60,000 bases of DNA from Symsagittifera roscoffensis. Its lineage: Eukaryota; Xenacoelomorpha; Acoela; Convolutidae. The DNA lies in the NCBI RefSeq assembly GCF_963678635.1, contig NC_087062.1:48954552-49014551 (forward strand). The letters run 5' to 3'. Positions 35,870 to 44,859 of this stretch are shown in pieces. How positions within the stretch are numbered: position 1 is the first letter of the stretch; every line of letters begins with the position of its first letter. Under the pieces are notes generated by a model. It was not told the origin of the DNA, ran no database searches, and saw only the letters and a list, made by a program, of their open reading frames with translations. The position numbers and the translations under genes were made by a program.

Positions 35870-36920
35870 GACAATCATTTTCGGAAGACAAGAAATCTGA
35901 CTGATTTAGAGCTGAGAGAGGAGGTAGTTGGCGGTACTTAAGTTGAAAACAAATTGATTTTTAGTAAAGAGTGAGGGTTTATATGAACGGTAGTCGTATT
36001 CAATCAGAACTCAGTTTCCTTCTGTGGAAAATTTAAAAAAAATTGTATACAATCAAAAATAAAAATCTTATCGAAATATTTTTTTTCAGGTTGTCGTTTC
36101 CAATCAGAAAAATTGTTTATTTATGGTATAGTGGCGTATCCAATGAGAGAAAAATTTACCTTTTAAAGACTTAAGTCTTCCAAATAAAAAAATATACAAA
36201 AGCTATCGCAAAAGTAGTGACCATAAGTTGTTTGCTGTGAAATTGGGGAACATTGCCATTATAAACAGCAAAACACAGAGTAAAAGTAGCGTTTCTACAT
36301 GATTTTTCATCGAGTTAATTGAATTTTTGCATTTTAATACGAGAAATTGCTGATTTTTGAGTAGATGGTCATGTTCATTGATTTTGATTTAAATTTGATA
36401 GGATAGCTCAAAGTTGATTAATTTTTCAAAGCAAATCCCGGGAAATCTTCTTCCAAGTTGATCATGCAAGACTTTGAAATTTAAAAATATTTCAAGAAAT
36501 GAAGGAATGAAGAATTTTGCTAAAGAATTTTGATAAATTTGGGTATCAGGAAAAAATAAAAAGAGTCTTTGATATACTATCATGCGATTTTTTGATCATT
36601 TTCTGGATTTCTAGAAAAATAAGTTTTCTTTGTTGCGTATAATTAGGCGGTAATTTTAAAGCTTTGATACGCAATATGTGGATCGTAAGTAAACACTTTG
36701 TTTCAGTAAGTTTCTGTAAAGAGACTTTTACTTAGTCGGATGACTCTATTTTGTACTATATAAGCATCCAAATAATTTTGTAAAAAGTAAGGGTAAACGT
36801 CTATTTCATAATTTAGGGGATTTTTACTTTTGCCTGCTGAGTAATTCGAGAAAATCAAGCGTTTTTTAATAGACATTTTTCAGACAATGATAGAAAAATT
36901 TCTGAAAAAAAATTTTTTTA
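35870..36920. other. AT-rich intergenic stretch
   Basis: I see no credible gene. A few short copies of an ATTCAATCAGAA or CCAATCAGAA motif occur at about 36,000 and 36,100, related to the 53-bp repeat that follows. Confidence 0.4.
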
Positions 36921-36923
36921 AAA

Positions 36924-37262
36924 CACTCGATTCTGATTGTTTGATATCAACCTGGTTAAACATTTTATAATAATTAAAATTCTATATGCTTGATTTCCAT
37001 TGAAACAAAAATTTTCTAATAGTAAAGGCTCAGAACTGATTGGTCGATATCATTTTTTTAGAGTTCCACGATTTTAAAGCTCGATTTGATTTTTTGTCAT
37101 CAAAACTGCTGAAAAGTCTATGATAAGTGATGCTCGATTTTGATTGGTTCATACGAATACTTTCGAAATTTCCATAAAAACTAGCGCCCCATTCTGATTG
37201 GTTGATATCAAAATTGTTGAAAAGTTTTTAAAAAGTGAAAGCTCGATTCTGGTTGATTCATT
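36924..37262 (+). repeat. Diverged tandem repeat of about 53 bp
   Basis: Six copies of a motif close to GCTCGATTCTGATTGGTTGA start at about 36,924, 37,027, 37,079, 37,132, 37,187 and 37,241. The last five have a spacing of 52-55 bp. Related single motifs occur elsewhere in the window (16,805, 24,245, 26,565, 30,515, 33,560, 33,965). Confidence 0.65.
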
Positions 37263-37269
37263 TTTTTAG

Positions 37270-40200
37270 CTACACCAAATTGGATTTATTTGACTCTGAG
37301 TTTCGTTAACACTAGAATCAATCAGTTAAATCATATCATTCATCTTTTTTTTCAATTTTTGGGACATTTCAAAGTAAGTAAGAGTAAACCTTTTCTTAAA
37401 ATTTGAATTTTAACTTTTTTATCTATACTATTTTATAAATTGTTACAACTACTTTCCTTACATATTGAGATGCCTTTACTGAATTGAAACAAAAGATTAG
37501 CATGTTTTGTTTGTGGCAGAGAAAACTCTCGCTGACAGGCAACAAGCCGTCGCAAGCGTTGTGGGGTTTCAAAAGGATCGAACTGAAACTTTGATTCAGA
37601 TAGCAGCGATGAAGTGAATGTTCATATCGAGAAAAAGCGCTCCCTTCCTGTCTACTCTTGTTGTCAAAATGGTTTTATCATTATACTAGATGACTGTATG
37701 AACAGTGAGCAATCTCAAAAAGTTACAGAAACGTTCCAAGAAAAGAAGATTTTTTGAAAAAATCGAAAAACTAGAGATATAAAACATTGGGAAAAATTAG
37801 CAGAAGTACTGAGTTGTGTAAGTTGTTATGCATGTATTGAAGAATAAAGGACAACCAATGCTTCATCTAAATTAGACTAGCATCACAAAATTTTTAACCG
37901 CATTCAATTATTTTTTCAATGTTTTCAAATTTTAACCTTTTGTTTTGGCTCAAACGATATAAGTGACGTAAAATAACGCAAACAACAAAAAAAGTTCAAA
38001 TTGTCGCAAAAGTCTCAATGAAAGTTGTTTGAAAACTTTTAAATCCACATTGAAAAAGGCAAGAGTGGCAGGTTTATGGAAATTTTGTTGTGTTAATTTT
38101 ATAATTAAAGTGATTCTATAACCTAGTGAATGTACACGTATGCAGTTTTTAAAAGTTTGTATAAACATAAGTTTAAATTCTCAAAACGTCGACTAGTTGA
38201 ACTGTTCTGGTATGCTATCTTTTTTAAAAAATTTTCTAATTCAGTATATTTATTTATGGAGTAGCCCGTTCTGCAAGCAGATAAATGGATGCATTAGTAT
38301 TGAAGATTTCTCACTTACTTAAGATTTTTTTGAAAACTAACATAGAAAATCAGAGAACTCTAAGAATTTAATTGGTTTTGTATATTTCAGTATAAAAAAA
38401 ATTCCTAGTCTAAAAACTTTGCATCAAAAATTGATATTAACAATAATTTGTAATTATCTGTTTAAGAAATTGTTTTTCTGGAGGATCTTCGGAAAGAAAG
38501 GCTTTGGGGATCTAACTTGGCTTTGGATTAGAAATCCATCGTTCAAAAGCTACAGAACTCTACCCAAAAATCAATTCTTGTGTACATTTCTATTCAAAAC
38601 TCTTCCAATTAGAGGATGTTAGGTTGAGTTGAAACCATGAAACACCTATCTTGACGTGATGGGGAAAATTTAGATTGAATTTTGGCTAAAAGTTATAGCC
38701 TAAAAATTTTTCAAAAAAATGTTTCCAATTTTACGCAATTATAAGAAACTGATGGGAATTTTTTCTATCATTCAACAAAACATGTAAATTTCTAGAGAAA
38801 TTATTTGAGGTAAATTTGCCAAAGCATTAAAATGATCGGTAATTGATATAGTGTTTCCACTAAATCATCTTTTCAGAGAAAAAACTCATGTAGAAAGAGT
38901 TCTTTAGGAAGATACAAGGCAAAGCAGAAATGAAAAATTTGTTTTCAAGACCTATATTTACTGCGTTTTTCATATAGAAACGTCCACAAAAATCTGTTCT
39001 AGACAGATTTTACAGAAATTAATCAGATTTTTTTTCAAAAACTGACAAGTTCAGCAGAGATACGCGTAAGACTCTTAATTGATATGATATTTGATATGAA
39101 CGTACGCAAAGATTAACACTGTGAAACTTTTTTTGATCCATTTTGCCTCAATTTTTTTCATAAAAAATTAGGAGCAACTTCCTAATTATTTTAAATCAAA
39201 CTTGCTTAAGATAAAAATTACATCTTAACGGATGAAGTTTTGTGCTCGAATTTCTCTCTAAATTAAATTTAGAAAAGCGTTTTGCGTTAGTTTAAGAATA
39301 GTTAGAAAATAAGAATTAGATTCCAAAGCAATCTTTTTTCTTGTATTTAAGTTAATCAACACCCACAAAAGGCCTGCTATAAAAAATTTTTCCGATTAGA
39401 AACAATAGGTTTGCTCTTATCTAAATCACCAATTATCTCGTAAAAACACACCTATGTTTTCCAGTTTTTCAATATCTGTATGTTTTTTAACGCTTTTAAT
39501 GGCTCCAATGCAATCCTTCTTAACCAGTTTTGAGAATTTTGGACAAAAAAAAATAAGATTAAAAAGAGACTTTGCGATTAATTTGCCAGAGAATTGATAG
39601 TCATTGGTCGCTAAAGTTGTACTCTGCTGAAAACGCTGAAAAATGGCTACTCAATTAGAGAGTTTTATCTGATAAACACAAATTTGCACAAATTCAAAGT
39701 AAAATTAGACAATTGAGAATTACCACTAATTTTACTTCTACCGGCAATTGTTCACTTGATACTATTTCCCCTAAATCATCAATTCTGCCTAAAAGTTTAT
39801 GCTAAGTGAGTTCAAGAGCATGAAACCACATAAAACAGAAAACAGCAAATGTTTTGAAAATTAAGACTTCCTTTGAAAAATCAAGATAATTCATGTTCTA
39901 GAAACAAAAGATAGATTATGAACATGAAGAAACTTTGATTGAATCAAAACCAGATTCTAATACGCTTGTATTTAGCTTTTACCACGATCGATTCAGATCA
40001 ATACAGATACACTGATACACTAATACATATGTATAAGCAGAAACTTTGTGGATTTTGAGAAAAATTGTGTACTTCCACCAAATATGCATGAATTTTGTCA
40101 AGTAGTAGTTGTAGTTTTTGAAAATTGTCTCTGAAAATTCCTTTTAAATCTTCCTTTTTTAAGAAATAGGATAACAAAGGTGATTAAAACTTGGTTAAAA

Positions 40201-40725
40201 TCGGAGTTTTATTCCTTTAGCAAGAACGTTGAAATTTAAACAATTCGATTTGATTTTAATATTTGACAAAAAAGCGAAAAAGATTCAATTCATGAATTTT
40301 TTTTAAAAGGTTTCAATGATTATTGCTCATAATGATCAACTGAAACGAACTTGTCAAGAGTGTTTATGATTACCTGGACAAAAAAATCTGTTAACCATTT
40401 GTTAGATATTAAAATGTGATAAATTTTTTTTTTGTTCAGATTTTGTACAGATGCCAAGTCTTATATGAATAACGTCTCAAAATTTGTAGATATTTTCACA
40501 ATTTTCCTAAAAAAGGAGGTTTCAGACACAATTTAACTAGATTAAGCATGCTTTCAGCTAACATAAGCTTCAATTTAGATAGTCTCCGTTCCTTATATGC
40601 CACAACTTTTACTTCAGTTTAGACCAAATCTTCTCGTATTTCCAAATTTTGACAAAAAATCAACAAAAAATCCAATTGGTTATTGGAAAGTTTGTAGAAT
40701 TGTCTAACTAATTCACGCGGAGTTC
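37270..40725. other. AT-rich stretch without a recognisable gene
   Basis: Short open frames (37,950-38,168 minus; 38,419-38,622 plus) have no supporting features. Around 37,500-37,690 a plus-strand phase shows a Cys-containing and then an Asp/Ser-rich reading interrupted by two stops, possibly a gene relic. Otherwise nothing is seen. Confidence 0.4.
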
Positions 40726-41105
40726 TATGCACTATCCTAATACATGGAAAAATCGGGCGCCAAAATCTTTCCGAAACTTAACATCTGAAATTTGGTATGA
40801 CTCATCTTAATACATTGGGAAACCTATTTCACATCGTAATACATGGGTAAACGGGTAACCTTATTAGCTATCTTAATACTTAAAATTTCTGCTAATCCTA
40901 ATACATAGGCAAGTCTATACACTATTTTATTACATGGAAAAATCGGGCGCCAAAAACGTTTTGAAACTTGCCATCTCAAACCTTGTATCTTATTACATGG
41001 CAAAACCTAAAACCTACCCCAAAACATCGGAAATCTATTCCTTATCTTAATACATAGCTGGCGGTACAGGAACCTTATAGCCTATCTTATTACATAGAAG
41101 ACGGC
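40726..41105 (+). repeat. TAATACATGG-type array with a 190-bp higher-order period
   Basis: The motif CTTAATACATGG or CTTATTACATGG recurs about nine times between 40,736 and 41,095. A larger block including GGAAAAATCGGGCGCCAAAA is repeated at 40,731 and 40,921, giving a period of 190 bp. The array ends about 15 bp before a C tract. Confidence 0.7.
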
Positions 41106-41108
41106 GAT

Positions 41109-41146
41109 CCCCCCCCCCCCCCACACACACACACACACACACACAC
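41109..41146 (+). repeat. C tract followed by an (AC)n microsatellite
   Basis: Fourteen C at 41,109-41,122, followed by twelve AC units up to 41,146. Confidence 0.95.
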
Positions 41147-41811
41147 TTCATCCCCAACATATACTACTAGCATGTCTTAGGATAATGTGTAGTTCTTATT
41201 TCCTCCTTATTCCAGACGAAATTTCGTTGAGCAAAGCTCGTTATTTGATTGTAGTTTTTGGCGTCTCAATTTTTAACGTGTTTGCAGCCAAAATCCAGTC
41301 AAACTGCGAGAAACCAAGAGGGCATAAATTCTTTGTCATTGATTAAAATTATCAGATCTATTGAGACTTACAATTTGACATTTTGAATTTCTGATCTAGG
41401 CACGGTTTTTTTGGTCCTTTGAGTTCTGACCGATAGCCTAATCTGTAAGCGTAGGTTACTATAAAGAAAGCAGTCTGTTCGTGCCGCTATCTATTTTTGG
41501 CCGGATACGTTTGTGACCCAATTCCGTAACCCAACGCTAATGATTTGAGGAGAGTAAATAAACCAGCCGAAGTATAAACCTAATGCGCGAAAACGTCCGG
41601 AGTATAATTCATCTGAAAATTTATTTAAATCATTAAATATATTTTTTTGATTTCTTGATTAACTATCGATATTAAAAAATAACAGAAGTCATAGTAGGAT
41701 CAGAGGCGCCTGAAAACGGGCTGCATAGTTCCACGGCGTTCTCGCAATGAGATTTCGTTTGGTTGTAAATGCAGTAACTTTTACAATAAATGGAATCTAA
41801 TTTGCAAACAA

Positions 41812-41895
41812 TTTATTATTATGATTATTATGATTATTATTATTATTATTATGATTATTATTATTATTATGATTATGATTATTATTATTATTATT
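41812..41895 (+). repeat. (TTA/TGA)n microsatellite
   Basis: Imperfect trinucleotide repeat of ATT with interspersed ATG. It creates a spurious Tyr/Asp reading frame. Confidence 0.95.
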
Positions 41896-41918
41896 TAATG
41901 CTTATGTTAACATTTGAG

Positions 41919-41963
41919 AAATTCATCAAAGTTTCCTTTAATAAAGGAACCTTTGATGAATTT
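41919..41963. repeat. Perfect-length 22-bp hairpin with a 1-bp loop
   Basis: The arms 41,919-41,940 and 41,942-41,963 pair with one mismatch. It lies 90 bp outside the left end of the giant palindrome and is not repeated at the right end. Confidence 0.85.
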
Positions 41964-42052
41964 GTTAACTTTTAACACAAATATTATATAACGCACTTAC
42001 GTATTGTCAGCTAGCTGATACTTCGGTTGTTTTCTTCTTCGGCTGGTTTATA

Positions 42053-42058
42053 TACCCT
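42053..42058 (+). other. Target site duplication, left (TACCCT)
   Basis: The six bases directly before the first palindromic base. The same six bases in the same orientation directly follow the right end at 59,754-59,759. Confidence 0.85.
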
Positions 42059-42086
42059 AGTAGTATGCATTTAGTGCGTTAGGATC

Positions 42087-42280
42087 GGGGGGGTTGTCAT
42101 GCATGGATGACCATTAGGTATAAATCATAATGGTCACCATGTATTAAATGATCAGCAATGGTCACCATGTAATAATCCTAATTGTCACCATGTATAATTT
42201 TATACCTAATGGTCACTATGTAATAATCCTAATTGTCACCATGTATAATTTTATACCTAATAGTCCTCATGTAAAACTTC
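42087..42280 (+). repeat. Left subterminal block: G run and 51-bp tandem repeat
   Basis: Seven G at 42,087-42,093, then copies of a GGTCACCATGTA-containing unit. Copies starting at 42,160, 42,211 and 42,262 have an exact period of 51 bp. The mirror block at the right end is 59,530-59,725. Confidence 0.8.
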
Positions 42281-42978
42281 GATATAATTTTGAGTATTCC
42301 CACTGAACGTTGTGGAAACGGGAATGGAATTAAGTTTTGGTCGGTGCAAGTTTTCCCTTCTAAAGTTTGGGGGTATTGGTTTGTTTACATGTAAAATGAC
42401 GTTATATACCTATTATATGCGACTAAACTGTATAGTATATAGGAAAGCACAAAATTTTGGCAGCGTAGCTTAACTGTTGGCTGCGGTGAATGATTTCCTT
42501 AAAAATTGCATGTTTTATTGCTGAATCTCGAAGAAAGCAAAATTCGTCAAGTGCGGCGGCCGCCACCTCTATTTAGGCAAAAATTAATAATCAATTTGAC
42601 CGAACTAAGAATGAAAAATTTCGTTCAGCCAAATTAAGGTAAAAACAAAGAAAAATTACGAAACACTCAAAACTCTAAAATAATGAAATTGGCTTGAAAA
42701 TTTCGACATATCCTTTTTCCGTGTCTACAGGAGACTGAAAAAACGTCTAAAATCTATGACAAAAGCTTTGATTTTATAGAAAGGTTGAAAGAGCTAATAA
42801 GTTGAAGTGGGTAAAGATCTTGGAAAACGAGAACACAGATGAAAGCCAAAAGTGCCGATTAATTTTGCTGCAGCCATTCAAGACTTGCATATACCACTTT
42901 TTATAATAAAAAGGAAACAATTTTCGGGGCTTCTAGAAAACGTTTAGTATTTCCTATTAACTTTTTTGTGCTAACAGA

Positions 42979-43212
42979 AGTTTTGAAAATATTCATCAAA
43001 GCGAAGCTAGAAACTGGGGGAAAACTGTTAATTGTGTGCCAATATATACGACAGAACAGATTAACCATCGAATAAAGCAGGTGAAAACTTATTTACGACT
43101 TTTAAGGAAAGCCGTTATTCAAATTTCAGCAAATTCAATCGGAAAGACTGAACACAAACTAAGACAAGTTATGGATACAAACTCAAATTTTGATATGAGT
43201 TCGGAGTTATAA
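42979..43212 (+). CDS. Conserved 77-codon frame, exon-like (left arm)
   Basis: An open plus-strand frame of 77 codons ends with TAA at 43,210-43,212. It follows directly after a possible splice acceptor (TTTTTTGTGCTAACAG ending at 42,977). It contains ARNWGKTVNCVPIYTTEQ and then a basic helical stretch, and ends in NSNFDMSSEL. The right arm keeps it at 58,593-58,826 with no indel in 231 bp and four base differences. I cannot name a family. A second frame on the same strand (through about 42,880-43,075) is also partly open, so the coding phase is not proven. Upstream exons could not be settled. The stretch between 42,720 and 42,940 holds further short open pieces whose frames differ between arms. 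Confidence 0.35.
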   Translation, partial: SFENIHQSEARNWGKTVNCVPIYTTEQINHRIKQVKTYLRLLRKAVIQISANSIGKTEHKLRQVMDTNSNFDMSSEL

Positions 43213-43554
43213 TTTGAGCATCCAAAATTTTTGATTTTTCATTAAAAGAACATTCAATTAAATAAATTTTAATTTGATACTACAATCTAGTCAACTGTTC
43301 TCAGTATCTTCTAATTAACTCAATTTGGCTTTAGCAAGAGCTCTCTATTCAAAATTTTGAAGCGCTATCAGTTATTATCATTGATCAACCCTCTGTTCAA
43401 CAAATTAGATTTTGAGTTTTTCAATATAAATCTGATCTTTTGAATGTTTCCATGATTACGCTATTGTCTCTCAAAATACGGTGGCTTTTTGACCAAAACA
43501 TTCGATTGTTCATGTGCAACTAATTGTGTTATCAAGAGTTCAACCTTTCTTTCA

Positions 43555-43562
43555 ATATATAT
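43555..43562 (+). promoter_or_regulatory. TATA-like box of the small secreted-protein gene (left arm)
   Basis: TATATATT starts 49 bp upstream of the ATG at 43,604. The same sequence precedes the right-arm copy. Its role is inferred from position. Confidence 0.35.
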
Positions 43563-43603
43563 TTGAGGTGATCACTACAAGCAGTATCAAAACAGTTCGC
43601 ATC

Positions 43604-43884
43604 ATGATATTTCTTCTCATTTTTGCATCGATATTTGTCTTCTCTATTAACAAAACATGTCTTCGAAAAACGGTTAGTTGTTTGAAATTTTAAGATAAAA
43701 AATCAAGCCTTATCATCAACACTCTACCTGAATCTTCGGACTCCTTCAGGATGATAGCTGTTTCACTCTAAACAACGCTTTCACACCATTTTGGCTACAG
43801 CAGTTTCCGAAAATTTGTAAGTGCCATTTTGTAGTTTCAATGCATTTCGATAAAGGTCAATTAAGTTGTGTTATCTTAAGCTAG
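43604..43884 (+). CDS. Two-exon gene for a 67-residue secreted Cys-containing protein (left arm copy)
   Basis: Exon 1 is 43,604-43,672 (23 codons), followed by a 77-bp intron starting GTTAGT and ending TCCTTCAG at 43,749. Exon 2 is 43,750-43,881 (44 codons), with TAG at 43,882-43,884. The first residues, MIFLLIFASIFVFS, form a typical signal peptide. The mature part has five Cys (positions 19, 27, 46, 48 and 63) and a possible N-glycosylation site at Asn16 (NKT). The right arm has the same structure at 57,920-58,200. Between arms the exons differ at 2 of 201 bases (one synonymous, one Lys to Glu), while the intron differs at 3 of 77. This hints at coding constraint, though the numbers are tiny. 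A second donor-like GTAAGT at 43,817 could extend the gene through a further exon. No known family is recognised and no function is assigned. Confidence 0.55.
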
Positions 43885-44149
43885 AACGACTAACAAAGAC
43901 ATGTTTGATTTGACAATAAAAAGTTTGTTAGACAGTTTTACTTTGAGGAATTAAAATTTTGAGCCTCCATGCAGAAAGACTTGCTATTCATTTCAAAGAA
44001 AAAAGGCGTAAGCCTTTTGAGCTATTTCATAAGAAGCTCTATCGACTAAATAAATCTTGAATTTAAAAAAAGTGGTACTGACTGTTTATCTGATTACACA
44101 ATTGCTTCACTTCTGTGGGTTTATAAGTTTGATTGAAAGTTAAGATTTT

Positions 44150-44503
44150 TCAAATGAAAACCATTGAAAACTTGTGGTTTTTAGAGATTGAACAATCATC
44201 CTTCAAATATACAGTACCTGTCACTGAGACCAGCCGCATGTCTTCACGATCAATGATTTTCCTCAATAAACCATAAGTTTTATCTAATAAGTTTCTTATC
44301 GTAATTTTTACCTCGATGAGCAACAGTTCATCAACCACTTTGGACTCCATGCTGTCTCCAATTGGACTTGTAATTTGATGCTTCCATCGACAAAGTTTTG
44401 TGAAAACTTGAAAACTGATCTTTCTTGTTACAATTTTGAAACATTTTTCATAATCATTAACTGCAGATGAATTGAAATTATCAATGCAACATATGCCACT
44501 TTT
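44150..44503 (-). CDS. Conserved 117-codon frame, exon-like (left arm)
   Basis: A minus-strand frame open from 44,503 to a stop at 44,150-44,152. The first ATG is at 44,350, but the protein-like reading starts upstream, probably after the acceptor-like ATTCATCTGCAG, so this is more likely an internal exon. Blocks visible are NDYEKCFKIVTRKISFQVFT, KLCRWKHQ, SPIGDSMESKVVDELLLIE and DREDMRLV. A donor-like GTAAAA follows LLLIE. The right-arm copy (57,273-57,608) agrees until MRLV, where it has about 28 extra bases that change the reading. Family not recognised. It converges with the secreted-protein gene. Confidence 0.35.
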   Translation of the reverse strand, partial: KSGICCIDNFNSSAVNDYEKCFKIVTRKISFQVFTKLCRWKHQITSPIGDSMESKVVDELLLIEVKITIRNLLDKTYGLLRKIIDREDMRLVSVTGTVYLKDDCSISKNHKFSMVFI

Positions 44504-44859
44504 TCAAAGTGAAATGTTCATAATGAGGATACCTGGAAGATCAAATATTTCGCGGAAAAATTTTTAAAAAAAAATTATCAAATTGTTTTGCAAATCAAAA
44601 AATGAAGAAAAAAAACGGTCATTATAGTGTCTGGTTGATTATTCTAGAATATTCGAGAAACTTAAGAAGAAAGATAAGAAAGATTTGGATTGAGATACAT
44701 ATATACTTTTATATGAAAAAAAATTAACGATTACAACTAAACTCAAACATATATACCCCACCAAACATATCAAGCTGCATACTTGTGAACATAAAAAACA
44801 TAAACACATTTTCATAAGTTGCAAACTTAAATGCATACTCACAAAAAACAGTCATGCGT

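Noticed and set aside
37500-37690. Zinc-finger gene suggested by a CFVCGR reading
   Set aside because: Only one Cys pair is visible, two stops interrupt the frame, and there is no further support.
41790-41975. Tyr/Asp-repeat protein
   Set aside because: The frame is produced by an ATT/ATG microsatellite.
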